Part shown: piece by piece, positions 46,585-54,675 of the stretch
Numbering within the stretch: the stretch's first letter is position 1
Layout of the letters: the number at the start of each line of letters is the position of its first letter
Assembly: GCF_900091435.1 (NCBI RefSeq)
Contig: NZ_FMCS01000005.1
Coordinates: 186,001 to 250,000, forward strand
Source: Micromonospora chaiyaphumensis
GTDB taxonomy: Bacteria > Actinomycetota > Actinomycetes > Mycobacteriales > Micromonosporaceae
Direction of reading: 5' to 3'
Length of the DNA stretch: 64,000 bases
Translations under genes and position numbers: made by a program
The notes under the pieces: generated by a model
Told to the model about the DNA's origin: nothing
The model's database searches: none
What the model saw: the letters and a program-made list of their open reading frames with translations, nothing else

Positions 46585-46944
46585 TCAGTCGCCCGCGGCG
46601 GCCTCCAGCATCGAGCGGGGCACCGGCACCTGCTCGAAGCGCAGGTTGCCCTCCGGCACCATCCAGCTCAGCACCTGCGCCCGCAGCCGCCCGGCGCGGA
46701 CGGCGGGATCGTTCGCGTAGAGCTCGCGGGCCATCTGCGGGTCGACCGAGAGCACGACGAGGCCGCGGATCCGCTCGTCGTCGCCGCCGAGGAAGGGGCC
46801 GGCCGCGAGCACGGCGCCCTGCTCGGCCAGCCCGGCCTGGTGGGCCAGGTGCGCGTCCTGGAGCCGGTCGAGCGCGTCCTGGGGCAGGTCGGGCGCGTCG
46901 TCCGGCCGGACCAGGAGCACCACGGTGTGCTGGTCGAATCGCAT
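46585..46944 (-). CDS. YCII-related domain protein
   Basis: This 119-residue protein of the YciI-like dimeric alpha/beta barrel type has VVLLVRPDDAP, LQDAHLAHQAGLAEQGAVLAAGPFLGGDDERIRGLVVLS and the YANDPAVRAGRL segment typical of YCII. A catalytic or ligand-binding role is usually unproven in the family. The ATG at 46944 follows the MerR stop by 5 bp, so the two are probably cotranscribed; TACCCT lies 7 nt before the ATG and might also give a leaderless transcript. It is convergent with the deaminase gene, with a weak CCCGTG-CCGAT-CACGGG hairpin (46565-46581) between them. Confidence 0.8.
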   Translation of the reverse strand: MRFDQHTVVLLVRPDDAPDLPQDALDRLQDAHLAHQAGLAEQGAVLAAGPFLGGDDERIRGLVVLSVDPQMARELYANDPAVRAGRLRAQVLSWMVPEGNLRFEQVPVPRSMLEAAAGD

Positions 46945-46949
46945 GCCCT

Positions 46950-47882
46950 TCAGGGTAGGGGCTGCCGGGCCCGCAGCGCCCGGATCGACCAGTCGAGCAC
47001 CGGCGCCAGGCTCTCCGGCGGCGGCCAGCCGTTGACCACCGAGAGCAGCCGCAGGTAGCGCTCCCGGCGCGGGTCGCCGGCGGCCTCCAGCCGGTCCAGC
47101 AGCCGCCGCCGCAGGCCGGCGTCGTCCGGGCGGCCGCAGAGCAGCGCGTACCGGCTCGTCGCCGCCGCGACGATCCCGTCGGCCCGGGGTGAGGCCGGGT
47201 CGACGCCGGCCGCCAGCGCCGGGGCGACCTCCTCCCGGACCACGGCGACCGCGTCCCGGCGGACGCCCGGCGCGCCGGCCCGGTCGGCCGCGTGCTGGTC
47301 CGCCAGCCGCCGCAGGCCGGCCCGGAAGTCCGCGTCGAGGGTCAGCTCGGCCAGTTCCACCCAGGCCTCGACCTGCCCGTCCGTCGGGTCGTCGGGCAGT
47401 TCGGGGGTGAGCGACCGGCGGATCCCCGCGAACCCGGGCTCGGCCCGGCCGGCGAACGCGGCGTCGAGGAACTCGTCGACCAGCCGCCGCCGCTCCGCCT
47501 CGGCGAGCCCGGCCAGCCGGTGCAGGAGTTCGGCCTGCGCGGCGGTGGAGCCGCGCCGGGCCACCACCGTCAGCACGGCGCGGCGCAGGCGCAGCAGCCG
47601 GATCTGGGCGGCCAGGGCGTCGGCGTGCGCCGCGGCGACCTCGGGCAGCCCGACCTCCCGCTCCACCACCCGGCGCACCGTCGGAAGGTCGACGCCCAGC
47701 TCACGCAGGGTCCGGACCAGCTCCAGGCGGGCCAGGGCGGCCGGGCCGTAGCGGCGGTGCCCGGTCGGGCCGCGGTCGGTCGGCGGCACGATCCCGCGGT
47801 CGGACCAGAAGCGGATCGTCTTCACCGGCAGCCCGGTCCGCCGGGCCAGGTCGCCGATCGAGTAGTGGGTCGCACCGTCCAT
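46950..47882 (-). CDS. MerR family transcriptional regulator with large C-terminal domain
   Basis: The 310-residue regulator has an N-terminal MerR winged helix (HYSIGDLARRTGLPVKTIRFWSDRGIVPPTDRGPTGHRRYGPAALARLELVRTLRELGVDL, about 5-65) and a coiled-coil linker. Its C-terminal part of about 190 helical residues contains no recognised drug-binding GyrI domain or metal-binding Cys cluster. The effector is unknown. It diverges from the iron-importer operon; an IdeR box lies about 60 bp upstream of its start, so iron may influence it. I start at the ATG 47882; a longer frame adds only a Pro/Gly-rich stretch. Confidence 0.85.
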   Translation of the reverse strand: MDGATHYSIGDLARRTGLPVKTIRFWSDRGIVPPTDRGPTGHRRYGPAALARLELVRTLRELGVDLPTVRRVVEREVGLPEVAAAHADALAAQIRLLRLRRAVLTVVARRGSTAAQAELLHRLAGLAEAERRRLVDEFLDAAFAGRAEPGFAGIRRSLTPELPDDPTDGQVEAWVELAELTLDADFRAGLRRLADQHAADRAGAPGVRRDAVAVVREEVAPALAAGVDPASPRADGIVAAATSRYALLCGRPDDAGLRRRLLDRLEAAGDPRRERYLRLLSVVNGWPPPESLAPVLDWSIRALRARQPLP

Positions 47883-47941
47883 GGCGCCCACCCTGCCGCC
47901 TCCCCCCGGTGGAGGCGCAACCCGCACATCGACACAGCCGA

Positions 47942-47985
47942 GTTAGGCCTGCCTAACCAGCTCGGTTAAGGTAAGGCGTACCTAA
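47942..47985. promoter_or_regulatory. Two tandem IdeR/DtxR iron boxes before the ABC importer
   Basis: GTTAGGC-CT-GCCTAAC (47942-47957) is a perfect dyad, and TAAGGTAAGGCGTACCTAA (47967-47985) matches the IdeR consensus TTAGGTTAGGCTAACCTAA at 15 of 19 positions. Both lie just before the first permease start (48007). Iron-bound IdeR would repress the operon, and possibly merR on the other side. Confidence 0.85.
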
Positions 47986-48006
47986 TCCGAGAGGCGAGCA
48001 CCCCCT

Positions 48007-49053
48007 GTGACCACCGTCGCCGTCCGGCCCGCCCGGGCCGACGCCCCCACCCGCCGCGGCGTATCCCGTCGCCTCGCGGTCACCCTGGCGGCGGCGCTCC
48101 TGCTCGTCGCCGCGCTGCTGGCCAGCCTGGCGCTCGGCAGCCGCCACCTCCCCGTCGACCAGGTGTGGCACGCACTGGTCGCCCCGGACGGCGGCGACGC
48201 CACCACCGTGGTCCGCGAGCTGCGGCTGCCGCGTACCGCCCTGGGGCTGGTCGTGGGGGTCGCCCTGGCCCTGGCCGGGGTGCTCTTCCAGGCCGTCACC
48301 CGCAATCCGCTCGCCGAGCCGCGCATCCTCGGGGTCAGCGCCGGCGCGTCCTTCGGGGTGGTGCTGGCCATCGCCGTCTTCGGCGTGAGCACGCTCACCG
48401 GGTACGTCTGGTTCGGCATCGCCGGCGCGCTGCTCGCCGGCCTGCTGGTCTTCGCCGTCGCCAACCGCACCCGCGAGGGTGCCAGCCCGGTCACCCTCGC
48501 GCTGGTCGGCGCGGCGCTCGACGCCGGTCTCGGCGCCGTCGTGTACGCGCTGCTCAGCATCGACGCCCGCACCTTCGAGGAGTACCGGTTCTGGGTGGTG
48601 GGCGGCCTCACCGGCCGGGACGTCGGCGTCGCCGGGCAGGTGCTCCCGTTCGTCCTCGCCGGCGTGGCCCTCGCCGCGCTGGCCGCCCGCGGGCTCGACG
48701 CGCTCGCCCTCGGCGACGACGTCGCCCGCGGCCTCGGTCACCGGATCGCCCTGGTCCGCCTCGCCGCCGGGTTCGGCGGGGTGCTGCTCACCGGCGCCGC
48801 GGTGGCCGCCGCCGGGCCGATCGCCTTCGTGGGGCTGGCCGTGCCGCACCTGGCCCGGGCCCTGGTGGGCGCCGACCACCGGTGGACCCTGCTGGTCGCC
48901 GGGCTGCTCGGGCCGGCCCTGGTGCTCGGTGCCGACGTGGTGGGCCGGCTGGTCGCCCCGCCCGGCGAGATCCCGGCCGGCATCATCACCGCGCTGGTCG
49001 GCGCACCGCTGCTCGCCTTCCTGGTCCGCCGCGCCAAGGTGGTGACCGCATGA
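48007..49053 (+). CDS. FecCD-family ABC transporter permease (ferric siderophore), first subunit
   Basis: The 348-residue polytopic permease of the BtuC/FecCD/FhuB family has about nine to ten hydrophobic helices. Family blocks are LRLPRTALGLVVGVALALAGVLFQAVTRNPLAEPRILGVSAGASFG, LVGAALDAGLG, GPIAFVGLAVPHLARALVGADHR and EIPAGIITALVGAPLLAFLVRR. It pairs with the second permease (ATGA overlap) and the ATPase to import an iron-siderophore. The GTG start lies 22 bp after an iron box. Specificity is probably ferrioxamine, from the des genes nearby. Confidence 0.93.
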   Translation: MTTVAVRPARADAPTRRGVSRRLAVTLAAALLLVAALLASLALGSRHLPVDQVWHALVAPDGGDATTVVRELRLPRTALGLVVGVALALAGVLFQAVTRNPLAEPRILGVSAGASFGVVLAIAVFGVSTLTGYVWFGIAGALLAGLLVFAVANRTREGASPVTLALVGAALDAGLGAVVYALLSIDARTFEEYRFWVVGGLTGRDVGVAGQVLPFVLAGVALAALAARGLDALALGDDVARGLGHRIALVRLAAGFGGVLLTGAAVAAAGPIAFVGLAVPHLARALVGADHRWTLLVAGLLGPALVLGADVVGRLVAPPGEIPAGIITALVGAPLLAFLVRRAKVVTA

Positions 49054-50096
49054 CCGCCTCGTCGCCCGCCCTGCCCGGGCGGTCGCTGCTGCGGGTCGGC
49101 CCGCTGGCCGTGCCGCTGCGCCGGCGCCCGGTGGTGGTCGCGGTCGTGCTGTTCGTGCTGCTCGCCGGTGCCGTGGTGCTCAGCCTCTCGCTCGGCACCC
49201 CGTACGTGGCCCCGGTCGACGTACTGCGCGCGCTCTCCGGCGCCGGCACCCCGTACGACCTCGTGGTGCTCGACCTGCGGCTGCCCCGCGCGGTGCTCGC
49301 GGCGCTGGCCGGGGCGGCGTTCGGCGTGGCCGGCACCCTGATCCAGAGCGTGGCCCGCAACCCGCTGGCCAGCCCCGACGTCATCGGCGTCACCCAGGGC
49401 GCGGGCCTGGCCGCCACGGTGGCGCTGACCAGCGGCGCGGCGGCGGTCCTGGTGGCGCCGGCCGCGCTGCTCGGCGGCCTGGTGGCGGCCGTCCTGGTCT
49501 TCGCCCTCGGCGCGCGGCACGGCCTGGCCGCGCAGCGTTTCGTGCTGGCCGGCGTGGCGGTGGCGTTCGCGCTCCGGGCGCTGACCGAGGTCGTGATGCT
49601 CTCCGCCGACCCGATCGACGGGCTGCGCGCCCAGCTCTGGCTGATCGGCACCCTGGCCGGCAAGGGCTGGACCGAGGCGGCCTGGATCGCCGGCCCGCTC
49701 GCCGCGCTGCTGCCCGTGCTGCTCTGGGCCGGCTGGGCGCTGCGCAGCACCGCGCTGGACGACGACACGGCCCGGGGCATCGGGCTGCGCCCGGTGGCCC
49801 GCCGGGTCGGCCTGGCCGCCACCGGCGTGCTGGCCGCCGCCACCGTCACCGCCCAGGTCGGCGCCGTGGACTTCGTGGCGCTGGTCGCCCCGCAGGTGGC
49901 CCGGCGGCTGGTCCGCGCGGAGCGGCCGCCGCTGCTCTGCGCCGCCCTGCTCGGAGCGCTGCTCCTGGTGCTCGCCGACCTGGCCGGCCGCCGGCTGTTC
50001 GCCCCCACCCAGCTTCCGGCCGGCGTGCTCACCGCGGCGATCGGCGGCCCCTACCTGATCTTCCTGCTGCTGCGGACCCGAGGGAGGCGGTCGTGA
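49050..50096 (+). CDS. FecCD-family ABC transporter permease, second subunit
   Basis: This second 348-residue FecCD permease has LRLPRAVLAALAGAAFGVAGTLIQSVARNPLASPDVIGVTQGAG, LAGVAVAFALRALTEVVML, VGAVDFVALVAPQVARRLV and QLPAGVLTAAIGGPYLIFLLLR. The two permeases are expected to form the heterodimeric channel, as in FepD/FepG. The ATG at 49050 overlaps the preceding stop, and its stop overlaps the ATPase start as GTGA. Confidence 0.93.
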   Translation: MTASSPALPGRSLLRVGPLAVPLRRRPVVVAVVLFVLLAGAVVLSLSLGTPYVAPVDVLRALSGAGTPYDLVVLDLRLPRAVLAALAGAAFGVAGTLIQSVARNPLASPDVIGVTQGAGLAATVALTSGAAAVLVAPAALLGGLVAAVLVFALGARHGLAAQRFVLAGVAVAFALRALTEVVMLSADPIDGLRAQLWLIGTLAGKGWTEAAWIAGPLAALLPVLLWAGWALRSTALDDDTARGIGLRPVARRVGLAATGVLAAATVTAQVGAVDFVALVAPQVARRLVRAERPPLLCAALLGALLLVLADLAGRRLFAPTQLPAGVLTAAIGGPYLIFLLLRTRGRRS

Positions 50097-50935
50097 CCGC
50101 GATGCTGTCCACCCGCGACCTGGTCGTCGGTTACGAGGCCCGGACCGTGCTGGACGGGCTGGACCTCGACCTGCCCGCCGACGCGTTCACGGTGATCGTC
50201 GGGCCGAACGCCTGCGGCAAGTCCACCCTGCTGCGCACCATGGCCCGGCTGCTCACCCCGCGCCGCGGCGCGGTGCTGCTCGACGGCACGGCGATCCGCG
50301 ACCTGCCCACCCGCGAGGTGGCCCGGCGGCTCGGCGTGCTGCCGCAGAGCCCGCTGGTGCCCGAAGGGATCACCGTGGCCGACCTGGTCGGCCGGGGCCG
50401 CCAGCCCTACCAGCGCTGGTGGCGGCAGTGGTCCGCGGAGGACGGCCGGGCCGTGGAGGCCGCCATGGCGATGGCCGACGTGGCCGAGCTCGCCGACCGG
50501 CCGGTCGACACCCTGTCCGGCGGGCAGCGGCAGCGGGTCTGGATCGCCATGACCCTGGCCCAGGACACCGAGGCGTTGCTGCTGGACGAGCCGACCACCT
50601 TCCTCGACCTGGCCCACCAGGTGGAGGTGCTGGACCTGCTCCACCGGCTGCGCGCCGAGCGCGGCCGGACCGTGGTCGCCGTGCTGCACGACCTGAACCA
50701 GGCCGCCCGCTACGCCGACCACCTGGTCGCCATGCGCGCCGGCGCGGTGGTCGCCGCCGGGCCGCCCCGCGAGATCCTCACCGCCGAGCTGGTCCGCGAC
50801 GTCTTCGGGCTGGACTGCGTGGTCGTGCCCTGCCCGGTCACCGGCGCGCCGCTCGTGGTGCCCGCCCTCACCCACACCTCGGCCGCTCCGGCCGCCACGC
50901 CGGCCCCGGCCGGCGCCTCCGCCGGCGACGCCTGA
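50093..50935 (+). CDS. ABC transporter ATPase (FepC/FhuC-like)
   Basis: The 280-residue ATPase has Walker A GPNACGKST (about 37-45; Ala replaces the usual Gly), the Q-loop in LPQSPLVPEGITVADLVGRGRQPYQRWW, signature LSGGQRQRVWIAMTLAQDT (about 142) and Walker B LLLDEPTTFLDLAHQ with the switch His in AVLHDLNQAARYADH. The LGRxPHQ-like RGRQPYQRWW is typical of siderophore importers. A Pro/Ala-rich C-terminal tail follows. The GTG at 50093 overlaps the permease stop. Confidence 0.94.
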   Translation: MTAMLSTRDLVVGYEARTVLDGLDLDLPADAFTVIVGPNACGKSTLLRTMARLLTPRRGAVLLDGTAIRDLPTREVARRLGVLPQSPLVPEGITVADLVGRGRQPYQRWWRQWSAEDGRAVEAAMAMADVAELADRPVDTLSGGQRQRVWIAMTLAQDTEALLLDEPTTFLDLAHQVEVLDLLHRLRAERGRTVVAVLHDLNQAARYADHLVAMRAGAVVAAGPPREILTAELVRDVFGLDCVVVPCPVTGAPLVVPALTHTSAAPAATPAPAGASAGDA

Positions 50936-50973
50936 CCGCGCGCCGGCCCGTACCCGTCATGAAAGGACCCTTG

Positions 50974-51918
50974 ATGCGTCGTCTCGCCGCCGCTCTCACC
51001 GCGGCCCTCGCCCTCGGCGTGGGCCTCACCGCCTGCGGGGAGAGCGATCCCGTCTCCGGCACCAGCGCCGGGGAGACCCGGGAGATCACCCACGCGATGG
51101 GCACCACCAAGGTGCCCGCCGAGCCGAAGCGCGTGGTGGTGCTCGACACCGACAAGATCGACACCGCGCTCTCGCTGGGCGTCACCCCGGTCGGCGCGGC
51201 CACCGCCGGCGAGGCGAAGAGCTGGCCCACCTACTTCGGCGCGGACAAGCTCGCCGGCATCAAGGAGGTCGGGGTCCTCACCGAGCCCGACCTGGAGGCG
51301 ATCAACGCGCTCAAGCCGGACCTCATCCTCGGCAGCAAGTTCCGCCAGGAGAAGTTCTACGACGAGCTGTCGGCCATCGCCCCGACCGTGTTCACCGAGA
51401 AGGTGGGCATCACCTGGAAGGAGAACTTCCTCCTCGACGGCAAGGCGCTTGGCAAGGAGCAGGAGGCCAAGGACCAGCTGGCCGCGTACGAGAAGCGGGC
51501 CAAGGACTTCGGCGCGAAGCTCGGCGACGCCGCGTCGCGCAAGATCTCCATCGTGCGCTTCATCCCGGGCAACATCCGGGTATACGGCCCGGACTCGTTC
51601 TCGGGCATCGTGGTCGGCGACACCGGGCTGGGCCGCCCGCAGCGGCAGCTGCTGGAGGGCAAGGAGGACAAGCGCTTCGACCTGGTCAGCGCCGAGCGGG
51701 TGAACGAGGTCGACGGCGACGTGGTCTTCGTGACCGCGTACGGCGAGAAGGCCGCCGCCGAGCAGGCCAAGGTCACGGCCGGCAGCCTCTGGCAGGGCCT
51801 GTCCGCGGTGAAGGCGGGCAAGGCGCACGTGGTCTCCGACGAGGTCTGGATGACCGGCATCGGCGTCGGCGCCGCCAACAAGATCCTGGACGACCTGGAG
51901 AAGTACCTGGCCGCCTGA
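50974..51918 (+). CDS. Iron-siderophore substrate-binding lipoprotein (FepB/DesE-like)
   Basis: The 314-residue lipoprotein has signal MRRLAAALTAALALGVGLTAC with lipobox Cys21, then a class III periplasmic-binding fold: KRVVVLDTDKIDTALSLGVTPVGAA, LTEPDLEAINALKPDLILGSKFR and HVVSDEVWMTGIGVGAANKILDDLEKYL. It captures the ferric siderophore outside the membrane. In Streptomyces the analogous gene in the des locus is called desE; the equivalence here is inferred. I start at the ATG 50974, which has AAAGGA at good spacing; an ATG at 50959 is less likely. Confidence 0.92.
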   Translation: MRRLAAALTAALALGVGLTACGESDPVSGTSAGETREITHAMGTTKVPAEPKRVVVLDTDKIDTALSLGVTPVGAATAGEAKSWPTYFGADKLAGIKEVGVLTEPDLEAINALKPDLILGSKFRQEKFYDELSAIAPTVFTEKVGITWKENFLLDGKALGKEQEAKDQLAAYEKRAKDFGAKLGDAASRKISIVRFIPGNIRVYGPDSFSGIVVGDTGLGRPQRQLLEGKEDKRFDLVSAERVNEVDGDVVFVTAYGEKAAAEQAKVTAGSLWQGLSAVKAGKAHVVSDEVWMTGIGVGAANKILDDLEKYLAA

Positions 51919-51933
51919 GCCGACCGACCGTCC

Positions 51934-51964
51934 GCGCCCGCCCGGCCCCGTGCCGGGCGGGCGC
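51934..51964. terminator. 12-bp perfect hairpin between importer and acyltransferase genes
   Basis: GCGCCCGCCCGG (51934-51945) pairs perfectly with 51953-51964 over a 7-nt loop, between the convergent lipoprotein (+) and acyltransferase (-) genes. It can terminate both. Confidence 0.8.
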
Positions 51965-51973
51965 TGTCGTTCG

Positions 51974-52525
51974 TCAGGCCGGGTGGTCGGCCTCGAACCG
52001 GTCGCGGGTGAGGAAGGCGAGCTGGGCCCGCTTGTCGGGCATGTCGATCTCGGCGGCGAAGGTGAAGCCCTCCCGCTCCAGCCGGCGCAGCGCGCGCTCG
52101 TTGCGCACGTCCGGCTCGACGACGATGCGCTGCCGCGTGGGGTCGTTGAAGAGGTACCGGGCCAGGGCCGGGCCGACCGCCGAGGTGAGGCCCGGGAGCT
52201 GCCGGCCGGGCGCGAGCAGCAGGTGCATCCCGACGTCGCCGGGCCGGACGGGGTAGCGCTCGCCGACCGGGTCGGCCTCGGGCCGGTAGGTCTGGAACAG
52301 GCCGACCGGCGCACCGTCCAGGGTGATGAGGTACGCGTGGTGCGTGGCCAGCCCGTCGAGGAACGTGTAGACCTCCCGCACCTCCGCCTCGGTGTGCTCG
52401 CCCATGCCCCAGAACCGGGCCCACGGCTGGGTCACCCAGCCGTGCAGCAGCGCCGCGTCCGCCGCCGGGTCGACCGGGACGAGCCGCAGCTCGCCGAGGT
52501 CGGGCAACTTCTCCTGGTACGTCAT
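51974..52525 (-). CDS. GNAT acyltransferase, DesC/IucB-like paralogue (Acetyltransf_8)
   Basis: The 183-residue acyltransferase closely resembles the DesC encoded in this window: [32 protein letters not shown] here against [22 protein letters not shown] in DesC, and [45 protein letters not shown] against the DesC C terminus. This family N-acylates hydroxylamine siderophore precursors. The ATG at 52525 overlaps the amidase stop as ATGA, so the pair is cotranscribed behind an iron box. It probably transfers a different acyl group or acts on another amine of desferrioxamine assembly. Confidence 0.88.
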   Translation of the reverse strand: MTYQEKLPDLGELRLVPVDPAADAALLHGWVTQPWARFWGMGEHTEAEVREVYTFLDGLATHHAYLITLDGAPVGLFQTYRPEADPVGERYPVRPGDVGMHLLLAPGRQLPGLTSAVGPALARYLFNDPTRQRIVVEPDVRNERALRRLEREGFTFAAEIDMPDKRAQLAFLTRDRFEADHPA

Positions 52526-54576
52526 GACGGGTCTCCTTCTCGCCTGAGGTCCGCGTCGGGCACCGGGATCAGCTCGCCGGCCGCCCAGCGCGGCAGTTGG
52601 TCGTCGAAGTGCGGGTCGCCCGGGCGGCCCGAGGCGCCGAACGGCACCACCCAGCGGCTGCGCGAGCGGTCGGTGAGGTCCCAGACGTAGCGGGCCACCG
52701 GGCCGCGCCAGCAGGCGTCGGAGACTCCGGGGACGCTGGAGGTGGCGAGCACGGAGTCGGTGTCGCCGCCGAGGGCCACCCGGTCGCGCATCGCCGCCAC
52801 GGCGGCGTCGACCTCGGGGGCCGCGCCCAGGTGCACGGGCTGCAGGCGGTGCCGCTCACCCCAGGCCCGGGCCGGGCCGGCCGCCGCCACCTCGGCCAGC
52901 GCCGCCGCGGCGACCGCGTCGACGTCCACCCCGAGCCGGCCCGCCCCGCTCACCAGCCCGTCGAGGGCGTGGCCGAGCCGCGCGAGGGGGTCGGTCCACG
53001 GCGCGAAGAGCTCGTCGTACCGGGCGGGGGTGCGCAGCGGGCGCAGCCGGGGGTGGTCGTGCAGCCGGCGGACGAGCGCGGTCCGCCAGGCCGCCCAGGC
53101 GCCGGCGTCGGTGCTGTCGGCGGCCATCCGGCCGTCCCAGGCGCGCAGCCGTTCCCGCAGCGCCCGTGCCCCCGGGTCGAGCGTCGCCGGGTCGAGCCGG
53201 TCGAGCACCGCCCGCAGCGGCCCGGCCGCGAGGCGGGTGTCGACGTGCACGGCGTGGGACGGCACGTCCGCGGCGAGCAGGTCCCGGATCCGTGCGGCGC
53301 GGTGCGGGGGCGCGAAGTCGACGCCGAGGTCGGCCACGTCGTCGCGGCGGTCGTTGGCGCAGACCGCGATCCCGGCCACCTCGACCGGCTTGGTCTCGGC
53401 GTACCGGCCGGACCACCGGTAGCGCGGCTCCCAGCCGGGTGTCGGCACCCACCGGCAGCGGTCGTCGCGCAGCGGCACCAGCCCGGCCACGAGCTGGTGT
53501 ACGCCGCCGTGCCGGTCGGCCACCAGCACGCTGTTGACCGGCTCGACCCAGCCGCGCAGCGCCTCGCTGACGTCGTCGACGGTCCGCGCCCGCAGCAGCG
53601 GCAGCAGCGCGTCGAAGCCGAGGTCCGCCTCGACCCGGGCGGGGATCCGCAGGCTGAGCGCCTCGCCGGTGTGCCGGTCGTGGTCGATGACCGGTCCGCG
53701 CGGGGTCTCGATCACCTCGACCGGCTCGGGGGCCCTGCCGCGCACCCGGATCCGCTCGACGTGGTGGCGGGCAGGTAGCCAGCCGTCGGCGTCCCGCACC
53801 AGCACCCGCCCGCCCTCGCGGCGCACCTGCTCGCGATAGACGTCCTGGTAGTCGGCCATCGCGTTGGTGACCGCCCAGGCCACCTCGCCAGCGTGACCGA
53901 AGTGCGGCAGCCCCGGCACGCCGGGGAAGGCGAACCCGAGCACGTCGAACTCGGGGCAGGCCAGCCGGACCTGCTGGTAGACGCCGGGCAGTTCCAGCAC
54001 CCGGTGCGGGTCGCCGGCCAGCACGGGCCCGCGGCCGGCGGCCGGGTCGCCGGGCACCACCCAGGCGTTGCTGCCCGACCCGCCCGGTCCCTCGACCGCG
54101 AACAGGCCGGTCGCCACCGGGCCGAGGGTGGCCTCGACGTGGGCGCGCCAGAGCTTGTTGGGGAAGGTGCCGAAGAGGATGTGCTGGACCAGGAAGACGC
54201 CGAGCGGGGACCATGGCCGCCACCGGCCGGGGGCGCAGCCGGTCGCCGCGAACTCGGGCGCGCCGGCCGCACCCTCCGCGAGCCCGGCGTTCACCCCGTC
54301 GACGTACGCGGTGACCCAGCGGCGGGTGGCGGGGGAGAGCCGCCGGAAGCAGCGGGCGGCGGTGTCGGCGAGGCGGACCCGCCGGGCGAACCGGTCCCAG
54401 CCCAGCTCGGCCGGGCCGAGGTGCTCGGCCAGCCGCCCCTCGGCACGCCAGCGTTCGACCTCGATCTGCCAGGCCCGGTCCAGTGCGGCCGCCCGGCCCT
54501 GGAGCCGGGCCAGCTCGTCGACGTCGTCCCCCCACAGCTGCGGGACACCCCAGGCGTCGCGCCGGATGCCGCTCAC
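52522..54576 (-). CDS. Penicillin amidase (acylase) family Ntn hydrolase in the siderophore locus
   Basis: The 684-residue protein is of the penicillin acylase/AHL acylase type. An alpha-chain region (about 1-168) opens with RRDAWGVPQLWGDDVDELARLQGRAAALDRAWQIE. The autoproteolytic site is GPGG-SG-SNAWVVPG with nucleophile Ser169 (Ser-Asn-Ala-Trp), followed by GDPHRVLELPGVYQQVRL of the beta chain and the catalytic-Asn-like WVEPVNSVLVAD. Unlike secreted acylases it has no signal peptide from the GTG at 54576, so it may act in the cytoplasm. It may hydrolyse or transfer aryl/acyl groups on desferrioxamines. Its divergent promoter shares an IdeR box with the reductase gene. Confidence 0.88.
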   Translation of the reverse strand: MSGIRRDAWGVPQLWGDDVDELARLQGRAAALDRAWQIEVERWRAEGRLAEHLGPAELGWDRFARRVRLADTAARCFRRLSPATRRWVTAYVDGVNAGLAEGAAGAPEFAATGCAPGRWRPWSPLGVFLVQHILFGTFPNKLWRAHVEATLGPVATGLFAVEGPGGSGSNAWVVPGDPAAGRGPVLAGDPHRVLELPGVYQQVRLACPEFDVLGFAFPGVPGLPHFGHAGEVAWAVTNAMADYQDVYREQVRREGGRVLVRDADGWLPARHHVERIRVRGRAPEPVEVIETPRGPVIDHDRHTGEALSLRIPARVEADLGFDALLPLLRARTVDDVSEALRGWVEPVNSVLVADRHGGVHQLVAGLVPLRDDRCRWVPTPGWEPRYRWSGRYAETKPVEVAGIAVCANDRRDDVADLGVDFAPPHRAARIRDLLAADVPSHAVHVDTRLAAGPLRAVLDRLDPATLDPGARALRERLRAWDGRMAADSTDAGAWAAWRTALVRRLHDHPRLRPLRTPARYDELFAPWTDPLARLGHALDGLVSGAGRLGVDVDAVAAAALAEVAAAGPARAWGERHRLQPVHLGAAPEVDAAVAAMRDRVALGGDTDSVLATSSVPGVSDACWRGPVARYVWDLTDRSRSRWVVPFGASGRPGDPHFDDQLPRWAAGELIPVPDADLRREGDPS

Positions 54577-54627
54577 CGGCCGGCCGTCGCGGAGACGTCA
54601 CCGGCCGGCCACATCATGAACATCAAC

Positions 54628-54646
54628 TTAGGTTACCCTCCCCTAA
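54628..54646. promoter_or_regulatory. IdeR/DtxR iron box in the amidase/reductase divergent promoter
   Basis: TTAGGTTACCCTCCCCTAA matches the IdeR consensus at 15 of 19 positions. It sits between the amidase GTG (54576, minus) and the reductase TTG (54676, plus), so it can control both. Confidence 0.8.
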
Positions 54647-54675
54647 CTAAGCCAGACCTTACTGGAGGGGTCACG

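Noticed and set aside
52522..54576. Amidase as a beta-lactam resistance or antibiotic biosynthesis gene
   Set aside because: No other beta-lactam genes are nearby; it is flanked by siderophore genes and shares their iron box.
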